Below the pieces are notes generated by a model. That model worked only from the letters and a program-made list of their open reading frames with translations, did not search any database and was not told the origin of the DNA. The position numbers and the translations under genes are program-made. From VFMC01 sp037130535 (GTDB lineage Bacteria > Actinomycetota > Acidimicrobiia > Acidimicrobiales > Ilumatobacteraceae), in assembly GCA_037130535.1 (NCBI GenBank), contig JBAXSU010000097.1, positions 1 to 13,071 on the forward strand: a stretch of 13,071 nucleotides of DNA, given 5' to 3'. Below are positions 1 to 7,227 of this stretch, piece by piece; positions within the stretch are counted from its first letter, which is position 1, and the number at the start of each line of letters is the position of its first letter.

Positions 1-1855
1 CATGATCGGTGGGGAACGCCTCGCCGGCCTTGACGACACCCTGCAGGCAGTTGTCCTCGGCATCGGCGCACTCGGGACCGTTCGGATCGACCGTCCACGT
101 GATGGGCGTGCCCGGGCTGACACCGGCGAGGGCGCCTGTGCCGAAGGCGATGCGGGCCACGTCGTCGAGGCGCTCGTCGATGCGCTGGTTCTTCCATTCG
201 CGGTACACGATGCGCACCAGCGACGACAGCTCGTCGTTGTCGCCATCGGCCTCGGCCACACAGCGGCTGAGGCGGTCGCGCAACGGTCGGACCACATCGA
301 CCGCAAGGGCATCGGACGCAGCAGCGATGGCGTTGGCCTTCTTCACGTCGCGCTGCGCCGCGGCCGCTGTGGCACCCATCGACACCGCGCCTGCTACGGC
401 CGCCGCAGTGAGATCGGCTGCAACCGAGTCGGTGTAACGGGCCGCATGCTCGTCGTCGCCCGACACGAGGTCGTCGACCGATCGCACCGCATCCTTGCGA
501 CGCAGGGTGTGCAGCACATCGTTCTGTTCGTCGGCCAGCACCCGCTTCAACTTGCGCGAGGCGGCGACGATGAGGGGCGTGAGGGCTTCGTCGCGTCGAG
601 CGAAGGGCGTGTCGTCGAGTTCCTCGGCCACCACGGGTGCAACCGGTGTGGTGGCGAACACCGAGTCGCCCAACGGGGGCACCACGGTGAGCACCGGCGG
701 TGTCGCCGGCTCGGGTGTGGCGTCGACGACGGGCGCTGCCTCGGTGACGGCAGCGTTGGCCTCGTCGACGGCCACGCGCTCGGCCACCGAGTGGGTGCGG
801 GCTGCGCGCAAGCGGGCGAACAGGTCGTCGGCCGAGGAACGGCTGTCGGCGGCAGGCGGCAGGGTGAGCGGCTCGTCGTGGTCGTCGTCGAATTCGTCGT
901 CGCCATCGAAGTCGTCGTCGACAGCGAGACGGGTCGGGGGCTCGGCGGGAGCCGGGATGTCGAGTTCGATCACCTCGGCCAGGGCCTCGACAGGGGTATC
1001 GATCTGCGGTTCGACGACAGGTTCGGCAATGACAGGATCGGCAATGACAGGATCGGCAATGACAGGATCGGTGTCGACAGGTTCGGCGACCGGCAGGATC
1101 TCGTCGTCGAGTTCCACTACCGGCGCGATGGGGACTGCCACGGAGCCGGGCCGCGGAGTGTTCGGCTTCATCACCGGCACCGGGCCGGTGACGGGCGACA
1201 GGTCGACGTACTCGTCGGGCTCGACCAGCGGTACCAGTTCGCCGATCACATCGACCGCCACCAGGCGCGAACGCTCGAACGCCTGCAGCAACCGGTCGCG
1301 ACCGTGCACCAACTGCTCGATCTGCTGGCGGGCCATCTCGCGACGGCGGGCCACATCGCTGAGCACCCGCTCGCGGTAGGCACGCGCCTCGTTCACCATC
1401 TCGCGGCCCTGTTGCTTGGCCATCTCCAACTCGGCCTCAGCGTCGGACGCTGCGTCGCTGCGGCGGCGGGCCGATTCGATCTCGGCCTCCTCACGCAGCC
1501 GCTGGGCCTCGTCGGTGGCGTCGCGGAGGAGACGGCCGGCGCCCTCTTCGGCGCGGATCTTGATCTGCGATGCCGCTTCGCGCGCCACCTGTAAGATGCG
1601 CGCCGCCTCTTCGCCCAGCATGCGGGTGACGACATCTTCGTCGAGCGCCGCTGTCGACACCGCGCCGCGCTGGCTGGTACGCACCTCGCGTTCGAGGAAC
1701 CGTTCGCGTTCCTGCAGACGAGCAAGTTCGGCGGCAACCATGCGCAGAAATTCGCGAACCTCGGCGGGTTCGAAGCCCTTGCGGGCATTGGTGAACGTCG
1801 CCGCGGCTACGGCACTCGGCGACGAGGGATCGGGGCGCGAGAACGACACAGCCAT
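1..1855 (-). CDS. DivIVA-domain coiled-coil protein, 3' end beyond window
   Basis: This frame is open on the minus strand from ATG at 1855-1853 to the window edge (618 codons seen, no stop). Residues about 18-60 match the short DivI1A/DivIVA N-terminal motif (TFTNARKGFEPAEVREFL, then a charged helix), which in relatives places proteins at curved membrane or links them to cell-wall growth. Residues about 60-195 are rich in Glu, Arg and Ala and look like a long coiled coil. A Pro/Val/acidic linker follows, with five pentapeptides at 258-282 and an Asp cluster at 312-328. From about 425 a second alpha-helical region begins. The visible end has W-T-V-D-P, Cys596, Cys603 and GEAFPTDH (611-618), which recalls the tail of phage MuF-like domains; this is inference. 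It lies 73 bp downstream of the YlbL-like protease on the same strand. The family call is sound; the cellular role is not established. Confidence 0.85.
   Translation of the reverse strand, partial: MAVSFSRPDPSSPSAVAAATFTNARKGFEPAEVREFLRMVAAELARLQERERFLEREVRTSQRGAVSTAALDEDVVTRMLGEEAARILQVAREAASQIKIRAEEGAGRLLRDATDEAQRLREEAEIESARRRSDAASDAEAELEMAKQQGREMVNEARAYRERVLSDVARRREMARQQIEQLVHGRDRLLQAFERSRLVAVDVIGELVPLVEPDEYVDLSPVTGPVPVMKPNTPRPGSVAVPIAPVVELDDEILPVAEPVDTDPVIADPVIADPVIAEPVVEPQIDTPVEALAEVIELDIPAPAEPPTRLAVDDDFDGDDEFDDDHDEPLTLPPAADSRSSADDLFARLRAARTHSVAERVAVDEANAAVTEAAPVVDATPEPATPPVLTVVPPLGDSVFATTPVAPVVAEELDDTPFARRDEALTPLIVAASRKLKRVLADEQNDVLHTLRRKDAVRSVDDLVSGDDEHAARYTDSVAADLTAAAVAGAVSMGATAAAAQRDVKKANAIAAASDALAVDVVRPLRDRLSRCVAEADGDNDELSSLVRIVYREWKNQRIDERLDDVARIAFGTGALAGVSPGTPITWTVDPNGPECADAEDNCLQGVVKAGEAFPTDH
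1010..1084 (-). repeat. 15-bp tandem repeat coding DPVIA pentapeptides
   Basis: Three identical 15-bp units lie at 1025-1039, 1040-1054 and 1055-1069, flanked by a diverged unit on each side (1010-1024 and 1070-1084). Read on the minus strand they code EPVDT, DPVIA three times, and EPVVE, residues 258-282 of the DivIVA-domain protein. The units stay in frame and extend a Pro/acid linker. The perfect nucleotide identity suggests recent slippage or duplication. Confidence 0.9.
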
Positions 1856-1864
1856 CAATCGCAC

Positions 1865-1870
1865 ATCGTA
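1865..1870 (-). promoter_or_regulatory. Candidate -10 element for leaderless DivIVA-domain gene
   Basis: TACGAT on the minus strand fits the TAnnnT form of a -10 box. Its end is 9 bp from the ATG at 1855, so transcription would begin at or very near the start codon. No ribosome binding site is visible, which agrees with a leaderless start. I see no good -35. A 5-bp hairpin, GCCGC-TAC-GCGGC, lies just upstream in the same 73-bp gap; its role is unknown. Confidence 0.4.
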
Positions 1871-1928
1871 GGTGGCCGGTCGCGCCGCGTAGCGGCATAC
1901 CCACCACCTGCGACCCGCGGCGCGCCGA

Positions 1929-3113
1929 TCACGACGTCGGCTGGTAGTCGGCGCCGGGGGTGCCCAGCTCCAAACCGTTACCGCCATACTCCGCCAGCGC
2001 GGCGAGCGCCTCGTCGAGGGAAGCGACGTCGACCACCATCAGGTCGTCGCCCGCCACGAGCCGCGCCCGGGCCAGATCGTCGGGGCCCTGTTCGGTGGGC
2101 ACGATGAACACCTTGGCGCCCATCTGCTTCACCGCCGAGGTCTTCTGCGCCAACCCACCGATCGGCCCCACCGACCCATCGGTACGGATGGTGCCGGTGA
2201 CGGCCACGGCGTTGTCGCCGGTGAGTTCGCCTGCCGTGAGTTCGTCGATGAGGGTGAGCGTGAACGCCAGTCCGGCCGACGGGCCACCGATGGCCGCCGT
2301 GTCGATGTCGACCTCGAAGGGCAGATCGGCGCGCGCCGTGTCGAACGGTACGAAGCCGATGATGGTGCGTTCGGGGTTGTCGGGGTCGGAGGTGAGTTCG
2401 ATCTCGCCCGACTGCTCGCCCTCGCCGGGCCGGTCGAACTCGACGGTGATGACGTCGCCCGGTGCGTGGCGATCGAGGATGGGGCCGAGGTCGTCGACGG
2501 TGGCGAGTTCGTCGCCGTCGACCACCAGCAGTTTGTCGCCCGGGTCGAGCAACTCGTCTGATGGCGCGCGCTCGGCACACGAGCCGTCGTCGGCCACCCG
2601 CAAGCACACCAACTCGTCGATGATGACGTCGCCCGGCACCAGCGTTGCCGGGTAGCCGAGGTGGCTGAGCGCCACGTACTCGGCGGTCTCTTTCGCGGTG
2701 CGCATCATCTGCAGGTTCGCCTGCTGCTGCTGCGACGGAGTCTGCGTGCCGTACTTGTCCTCGTAGCTGTAGAAGCCGACCTCGGGCTCGAGTTCGCCCG
2801 CCCACCAGTCGAGCAGCGATATCTCGGGCAGTCGCACCGTCACGAACAGCAGCGTGCCGTCGGCCGGGTAGCGCTCGACAGCATCGAATGACAGCCGCGG
2901 TGCCACCGGTTCGGCGTCGGACGGCACGAGGGCGTACGGCGCCTCGACCTGGTCGCGGTTCTCGGCGCGCAGCGTGCCGGGTAGTAACGCCGCCAACAGC
3001 ACCGCCGTGATGATCGCCAGCGACACCACTGCCAGGGGCACCGCCCACAACAGGTGGCGTCGACCGAGCGTGTTCGGGCGCGCCTGGCCCGGCGACACCG
3101 GTGCCGGTACCAT
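1929..3113 (-). CDS. YlbL-family PDZ and Lon-type (S16) serine protease
   Basis: 394 residues from the ATG. One membrane segment at about 20-45 after a short Arg-containing tail anchors the protein with its body outside. Residues about 75-175 match the extracellular part of YlbL-like proteins. A PDZ-like fold (about 183-240, with PGDKLLVVDG) would bind peptide ends. The C-terminal Lon-type domain (about 250-380) shows Ser279 in IGGPSAGLAF and Lys324 in GGLAQK, the Ser-Lys dyad of family S16. There is no AAA ATPase domain, as is usual for this family. It starts 10 bp from a divergent small membrane gene. No ribosome binding site precedes the ATG. GTG codons at 3134 and 3143 are in frame and would overlap the neighbour; GAGG at 3149-3152 sits 5 bases before the latter. 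So family and dyad are firm, the start is not. Confidence 0.9.
   Translation of the reverse strand: MVPAPVSPGQARPNTLGRRHLLWAVPLAVVSLAIITAVLLAALLPGTLRAENRDQVEAPYALVPSDAEPVAPRLSFDAVERYPADGTLLFVTVRLPEISLLDWWAGELEPEVGFYSYEDKYGTQTPSQQQQANLQMMRTAKETAEYVALSHLGYPATLVPGDVIIDELVCLRVADDGSCAERAPSDELLDPGDKLLVVDGDELATVDDLGPILDRHAPGDVITVEFDRPGEGEQSGEIELTSDPDNPERTIIGFVPFDTARADLPFEVDIDTAAIGGPSAGLAFTLTLIDELTAGELTGDNAVAVTGTIRTDGSVGPIGGLAQKTSAVKQMGAKVFIVPTEQGPDDLARARLVAGDDLMVVDVASLDEALAALAEYGGNGLELGTPGADYQPTS
3108..3113 (+). promoter_or_regulatory. Candidate -10 for the small membrane gene
   Basis: TACCAT fits TAnnnT and ends 10 bases before the GTG at 3124, which would give a very short or absent leader. It overlaps the ATG of the divergent protease gene, so the two genes would share essentially the same promoter DNA. 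There is no clear -35. Confidence 0.3.
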
Positions 3114-3123
3114 CTCTGACTGC

Positions 3124-3438
3124 GTGTCGCTCACGGAACTCACCACTGCCTCGGCCTGGATCGCCGCTCTCGCCATCGTGGCGCTCATCGCCACCGGGTG
3201 GCGCAAGCCTGCCAGAGCCACGGTGCCTGTCGCACGCGGGCGGCGCACGCCGCGGCCCGGCGTCCCGGTGCACGCCGTCCCCAGCGCCCCGTACCGGGGT
3301 GCTCCACTGTGGCGCCGCATCTGGGCCGTCTTCGCCGCCAGCACCCTCGCCATGATCACCGGCGCCATCATCGCCATCCTCGTGGCGGCAGGCATCGCCT
3401 ACACCGTGGTCACCCTCACCGACATGCTGCGCCGCTGA
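3124..3438 (+). CDS. Small two-helix membrane protein, unknown function
   Basis: 104 residues from GTG. The first hydrophobic stretch covers about 9-25 (AWIAALAIVALIATGW). A basic, proline-rich loop of about 40 residues follows, then a second long hydrophobic stretch at about 66-98, ending in TDMLRR. I do not recognise a family. The frame can be read open further upstream, but that part lies antisense to the protease gene and has no matching start signal, so GTG 3124 is preferred. It is divergent from the YlbL-like protease (10 bp between starts) and is followed after 14 bp by the HEAT-repeat gene, so the two are probably co-transcribed. The shared regulatory DNA hints at a link with the protease, which is inference only. 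Confidence 0.65.
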   Translation: MSLTELTTASAWIAALAIVALIATGWRKPARATVPVARGRRTPRPGVPVHAVPSAPYRGAPLWRRIWAVFAASTLAMITGAIIAILVAAGIAYTVVTLTDMLRR

Positions 3439-3452
3439 GCGCGGCCTCACCG

Positions 3453-4058
3453 ATGGATCAGCACACGCGCCTCCGCTGGCGACAGATCGCAGCAGCAGGC
3501 CACACGGGCGACATCGACAGCGCGTCGGTCGCCCTCCACGACGCCGACCCCACCACGCGCCTGTTGGCCCTCGGCGCGCTGCAGCGCCTGGGCCGCCTCG
3601 ACGATGCGCAGTTGCAGGCAGCGTTCACCGATACCGACCCGGGTGTACGCCGCCGGGCCGTCGACCTGGCCGCCACCCGCCCCAGCCTCGACCTCATCGG
3701 CCCGTTGCACGACGACGACCCTTCGGTGGTCGAGCACGCTGCCTGGGCGTGCGGCGAACACGTGTCGGTGAGCGACGCGGTGCTGCACCGACTCATCCAT
3801 CTCGCGGGTGCCTCGCCGGCAGCACTGGTGCGCGAGTCGGCGGTAGCGGCGCTCGGCGCCATCGGCGACGAACGAGGCCTGCCCGCGGTGTTGGCCGGCT
3901 GCGCCGATGCGCCCGCCATCCGCCGCCGGGCGGTGCTGGCCCTCGCCCCATTCGAGGGGCCAGAGGTGGAAGCCGCCATCGACGAGGCGCTCACCGACCG
4001 CGACTGGCAGGTGCGCCAGGCAGCCGACGACCTGCGCCGAGTAGCCAGCGGCGACTGA
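3453..4058 (+). CDS. HEAT-repeat protein
   Basis: 201 residues made of about six helical repeats of roughly 30 residues. Repeat cores with the DxDPxxRxxAxxAL pattern are at about 29-48, 59-76, 86-102, 118-137, 150-166 and 181-197. This is the short-repeat type found in bacterial HEAT/PBS-lyase-like proteins, which usually act as protein-protein adaptors. No catalytic residues, signal peptide or membrane segment are visible. It follows the small membrane gene by 14 bp and so is likely second in that operon. No convincing ribosome binding site precedes the ATG, so translation may be coupled. It converges on the DUF2157-type gene. The fold is clear but the partner is unknown. Confidence 0.85.
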   Translation: MDQHTRLRWRQIAAAGHTGDIDSASVALHDADPTTRLLALGALQRLGRLDDAQLQAAFTDTDPGVRRRAVDLAATRPSLDLIGPLHDDDPSVVEHAAWACGEHVSVSDAVLHRLIHLAGASPAALVRESAVAALGAIGDERGLPAVLAGCADAPAIRRRAVLALAPFEGPEVEAAIDEALTDRDWQVRQAADDLRRVASGD

Positions 4059-4080
4059 ACCCACTGGCGCACCAGTTCAG
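4055..4080. terminator. Hairpin spanning both stops of a convergent pair
   Basis: ACTGG (4063-4067), loop CGCA, CCAGT (4072-4076), flanked by CTGA (4055-4058) and TCAG (4077-4080), with four unpaired bases on the left side. Both TGA stops (4056-4058 plus, 4079-4077 minus) sit in the outer arms. There is no T-run, so a bidirectional intrinsic terminator is only a candidate. Confidence 0.4.
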
Positions 4081-5495
4081 TGCACCGTCAGTTCCTGACG
4101 GATGCGCCCGCCGCGACGAGTGAGCAGCAGTGCCACGGCGATGATGACGCCGCCCGACACCATGATCAGCAGCGGTGCCCGGCCCTCGCCGGGGAAGAAC
4201 CAGTTGATGGCCCAGGGCACGTTCACGAGCAGACCCAGCGAACCCACCACCGACATCAGGGCCCACTTCGGCATCGTGCCGATGGCGATGAGTGCCACCG
4301 CAGTGACGAGGCCGAACAGCGTGGCGAACGCGACCGACTGCTCACCGCACAGAGCAGCGCCGCCCACCAACGCGAAGCCCCCCAGCAGCGTGACCACGAT
4401 GGCGAGGCGCACCCGCGGCAGGGTGGCCAGCAGCACCAGCGCAACGCCGATCGCCCACGTCACCACACCCGTGGCGATGCCCGCGCCGCGAGCGAAAAAC
4501 ACCAGCGTGCTCGGCACGGCCTGCAGCGAGGCGAACACACCGATCACGGCCACCAACCGTCGTTCCAACCGGGTGGGCAGCAGCTCGTCGAACGCTGCCA
4601 GCGCCACCACCCCCACAGCACTGGCGGTGACGAGCAACTGGCCGAACCCCTGCCAGTCGGTGCTGACGATGGTGGCCCCGATCAGCAGCGCGATGGCTCC
4701 CACGGCCTCGCTCACGACCGGGAGCGGAGTGATGCGCATCACGCCCAGTTCGAGGATCGTGATGCCCACGGCCCACACCACCAAGCCGGCCACGCTGTCG
4801 CTCGCGATCTGCGCGGTGAGGGTGCCGGAAGTCACGGCGATCGCCACCAGGAAGGGCACCTGCTGCAGCAGCCGAGGCCGACCTGCCCACGTCCATCCGG
4901 CATGTACCGCCACGGCGCCCGCGACGGCCGAGGCGGTCACCAGGTCGTCGGCCGCGTCGAACACATCGACCGCCACGACGCCGGCGCACAGCCCGGCCGT
5001 GACGGTGGACAGGAACCAGAGAAATCCCCGCAGGCGGGCGAGCGCCGGATGCGCCTCCTCGCGGATGAAGAAGCCCGCCGCCAGGAGCACCAACGAGGCA
5101 CCACCCGACAGGCCGACCCGACCGATGCCCGACATGGTGTCCCACACGCGCGAGAGCAGCAGCACCAGCCCGGAGATGGCCAACACGCCACCGAGGTAGC
5201 CGAGCGCCTCGGCCACCGAGGGGAGCCGCCCGGCCTCGACCCGGCGGGCAACGGCGCGACTCGGGGCGACCGAATGAGGCATGGGCTGGGTGCTCGGTGC
5301 CCCCTGCGGTGGGGTGAGCGGACCCGACCGCGCCTGTTCGAAACCACCGATCGTGACGGCCTGCGCGTGAGTGAGCAGGCCCGCTCGCTCCCATTCGGCG
5401 ATTCGCTGGGAGATGAGTGCACCGGCATCGCCGTCGGGATGATGCATCGCGTTCGCGATGGCACTGCGCCGGGCGACGGTCGAGGTGTTGGTCAT
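4077..5495 (-). CDS. DUF2157-type polytopic membrane protein
   Basis: 472 residues. The N-terminal 95 residues are soluble and include ISQRIAEWERAGLLTHAQA (28-46), typical of the helical start of DUF2157 proteins, followed by a Pro-rich linker. From about 96 to 465 the protein is almost entirely hydrophobic, with roughly twelve or more membrane segments, ending RRGGRIRQELTVH. No transport or catalytic motif is visible; the family has no settled function. The start is fixed by GGAGG at 5502-5506, six bases before the ATG. The frame stays open far upstream, but that part is antisense to the hemolysin III-like gene and is not coding. It is divergent from that gene across 192 bp and converges on the HEAT-repeat gene. 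Confidence 0.85.
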   Translation of the reverse strand: MTNTSTVARRSAIANAMHHPDGDAGALISQRIAEWERAGLLTHAQAVTIGGFEQARSGPLTPPQGAPSTQPMPHSVAPSRAVARRVEAGRLPSVAEALGYLGGVLAISGLVLLLSRVWDTMSGIGRVGLSGGASLVLLAAGFFIREEAHPALARLRGFLWFLSTVTAGLCAGVVAVDVFDAADDLVTASAVAGAVAVHAGWTWAGRPRLLQQVPFLVAIAVTSGTLTAQIASDSVAGLVVWAVGITILELGVMRITPLPVVSEAVGAIALLIGATIVSTDWQGFGQLLVTASAVGVVALAAFDELLPTRLERRLVAVIGVFASLQAVPSTLVFFARGAGIATGVVTWAIGVALVLLATLPRVRLAIVVTLLGGFALVGGAALCGEQSVAFATLFGLVTAVALIAIGTMPKWALMSVVGSLGLLVNVPWAINWFFPGEGRAPLLIMVSGGVIIAVALLLTRRGGRIRQELTVH

Positions 5496-5687
5496 GGTCG
5501 GCCTCCGTGACAATCCGAGTATCAGCATCGGCGCCGCCGGGGAGCCGCGGCGAGGGGCGAACGGCCTGATTCCGGCGACCAGCGACCTGATCGCCAACGG
5601 CCTCACCTGTCTCGGGATGCGGGCATGCGCGTGCAAGACTGGAACAGTCATGGCCATGCCACGCACCACGCAGACAGCGAGCTGACG
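5496..5687. other. Divergent intergenic region
   Basis: 192 bp between the DUF2157-type gene and the hemolysin III-like gene. Apart from the GGAGG site and a weak GATACT box for the minus-strand gene, I see no clear promoter for the plus-strand gene, no RNA gene and no repeat. Short open frames here have no family likeness. Confidence 0.5.
5502..5506 (-). promoter_or_regulatory. Strong ribosome binding site for the DUF2157-type gene
   Basis: GGAGG on the minus strand, six bases before the ATG at 5495. It decides the start and rules out the longer upstream reading. GATACT just upstream (5522-5517 on the minus strand) could be a -10 box, but no -35 is seen. Confidence 0.7.
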
Positions 5688-6365
5688 ATGGCGCTCGCGG
5701 CACCGATCGAGGTACAACTCGACGTGCCGCTCGGTACACCCGCGCGGCCTCTGTGGCGCGGGTTGCTCCACCAGTGGGCGCTGTTCACCGCCGTGCCGCT
5801 GATGGTGCTGCTGGCCGTGCTGGCCGACGGCACCAAGGCCCGTGCGGCCGTCATCGTCTACGCCTTCGGGCTGTGCTCGATGTTCGCGGCGTCGACCACC
5901 TATCACCGGTGGGTGCACACCCTGCGCGCCCGCAGAATCTGGCAGCGCACCGACCACGCCATGATCTACGCCGCCATCGCCGGATCGTTCACGCCCGTGT
6001 GCATCCTGGCCATGCCGAACCCGTGGGGCGTCGTCCTGCTCGTGTTCATCTGGACCGGCGCCGTCGTGGGCGCGGTGCTGAAGCTCGCCGTCTGGCACAG
6101 GGCGCGCATCATCGGCGCCGTGCTCTACATGGCCCTGTCGTGGATCGGTGTCACTGCGGTGCCGTTCCTGTACAACCGGTACGGCGCACTGCCGGTGGTA
6201 CTGCTGCTTGCCGGCGGACTCGCCTACACGGTGGGGGCCATCGGGTTCGCCCGGCAGTGGCCGCGCCTGTCGCCCGCCGTGTTCTCGTACCACGAGGTGT
6301 GGCACGTGTTCACCATCGTCGCCGCCGCACTGCAGTGGGGCGCGGTGTGGACCATCGCCACCTGA
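5688..6365 (+). CDS. Hemolysin III / PAQR-family membrane protein
   Basis: 225 residues, the usual length for bacterial hemolysin III-like proteins, with about seven membrane segments. The conserved metal-site residues of the PAQR superfamily are present: Ser70 and His73 in STTYHRW, Asp89 in TDHAMIYAAIAGSFTP, and His202 and His206 in HEVWHVF. Relatives are linked to membrane lipid homeostasis; actual haemolysis is doubtful despite the name. ATG 5688 gives a normal N-terminus. An in-frame ATG at 5625 would add a hydrophilic 21-residue tail not typical of the family. The ribosome binding site is weak. The gene ends 7 bp from the convergent PAS/DHp gene. Confidence 0.9.
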   Translation: MALAAPIEVQLDVPLGTPARPLWRGLLHQWALFTAVPLMVLLAVLADGTKARAAVIVYAFGLCSMFAASTTYHRWVHTLRARRIWQRTDHAMIYAAIAGSFTPVCILAMPNPWGVVLLVFIWTGAVVGAVLKLAVWHRARIIGAVLYMALSWIGVTAVPFLYNRYGALPVVLLLAGGLAYTVGAIGFARQWPRLSPAVFSYHEVWHVFTIVAAALQWGAVWTIAT

Positions 6366-6376
6366 GCGCCGCTCAG
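6362..6376. terminator. Perfect hairpin containing both stops of a convergent pair
   Basis: CTGAGC (6362-6367), loop GCC, GCTCAG (6371-6376), a perfect 6-bp stem. The plus-strand TGA is at 6363-6365 and the minus-strand TGA at 6375-6373. There is no T-run, so function as a bidirectional terminator is inferred from position and symmetry only. Confidence 0.45.
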
Positions 6377-7227
6377 TCCGACGATCCCCGTCCGTTCGGA
6401 TCGTCGAGCGACCAGCCGCGCCGCTGGTCAAAGATGGTCTGACGGATGTTGGTGATGGTCACCTCGAGGTCGGCGACGAGGAGTTCCAGCCGCTCGCGCA
6501 CATCGGCCTCGAGGTACGGATGCATCTGCAGCGCCTGTAGCGACGACGACAGCCCGAACAGGCGCTGCTGCACCGTGTCGTGCAGCATCCGCGCGGTCTC
6601 CTCGCGCTGAGCAACGGTCGCGAACTGGGCGGCCGCCAGTTGGGCCTGGCGCAGTTCGGTCACGTCGACGAGCGCCAGCCTGAGCTGATCGCCCTCCGGG
6701 GTGCGCCTGGCCTCGATGGCGACAATGGCGTTCGGCTGGGCGTACCGCACCAGCGGCACCTCGCAGGTGTGTTCGCCACGGGTGTGCAGGGCGTGCTCGA
6801 CGAAGCGATGGACCATGTCGCGGTCGGCCTGCGCCACCTTGTCGACGAATCGCAGTCCGAGCGCCCTCACCCGCTCCACGCCCAGCAGCTCGGCACCGGT
6901 GAGGTTCGACTGCACGACCACCCCAGAACTGTCGAGGGTGAGGTACCCGGCGGGGGCGAAGTCGTAGAGGTCGACGTAGCGCGCCAGGCTGTCGGCCAGG
7001 CGCTCGCGTGCCTGGCGCAACTCCTGCTGCTGGAGGTCGAGTTCGATCTGGTGCACGGCGAGCTGATGGACGAGGCGCATCGTCTCATCACGATCGAGTT
7101 CGGGCTGGTGGCCGGTGCGCCGGGCGAGGATCGCTTCGGCCCGACCAAGGAGATCGGTGAGGTCGGCATCGGCGGGGTGCTCACCAGCGGTGGGCTCGTC
7201 GCCGAGAAGCTGTTCCGCGTCGCTCAC
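6373..7227 (-). CDS. PAS plus histidine-kinase phosphoacceptor protein, no ATPase domain
   Basis: 284 residues. Residues 50-85 form a helix with the VHQIELDLQQQELRQARERL pattern that commonly precedes PAS domains in such sensors. The PAS domain covers about 86-195 (FAPAGYLTLDSSGVVVQSN at its start). A signalling helix leads into a HisKA_3-like dimerisation helix with the likely phosphoacceptor His216 in ETARMLHDTVQQRLFGLSSSLQ, and the second helix ends at about 268. The protein then stops after a 16-residue tail. The HATPase_c domain expected next (N, G1 and G2 boxes) is absent and is not found in the DNA downstream. The GTG start overlaps the TGA of the upstream CheB-CheR gene by 4 bp, so translation is coupled. 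It may be a phosphotransfer intermediate or a regulator that pairs with another kinase's ATPase domain. Confidence 0.85.
   Translation of the reverse strand: MSDAEQLLGDEPTAGEHPADADLTDLLGRAEAILARRTGHQPELDRDETMRLVHQLAVHQIELDLQQQELRQARERLADSLARYVDLYDFAPAGYLTLDSSGVVVQSNLTGAELLGVERVRALGLRFVDKVAQADRDMVHRFVEHALHTRGEHTCEVPLVRYAQPNAIVAIEARRTPEGDQLRLALVDVTELRQAQLAAAQFATVAQREETARMLHDTVQQRLFGLSSSLQALQMHPYLEADVRERLELLVADLEVTITNIRQTIFDQRRGWSLDDPNGRGSSD

Noticed and set aside
1025..1069. Short direct repeats as a CRISPR array
   Set aside because: The units are contiguous 15-mers without spacers and code in-frame pentapeptides within a gene.
2..1594. Long open frame on the plus strand (530 codons)
   Set aside because: It is antisense to the DivIVA-domain gene, has low-complexity Arg/Gly/His-rich composition and matches no family. 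GC-rich codon bias opens such frames.
3198..3452. N-terminal extension of the HEAT-repeat protein
   Set aside because: The extension runs in another frame through the small membrane gene and is Arg/His-rich; the HEAT repeats begin soon after the ATG at 3453.
5496..6431. Upstream extension of the DUF2157-type frame on the minus strand
   Set aside because: The extra 312 residues are hydrophilic, antisense to the hemolysin III-like gene, and a strong ribosome binding site fixes the start at 5495.
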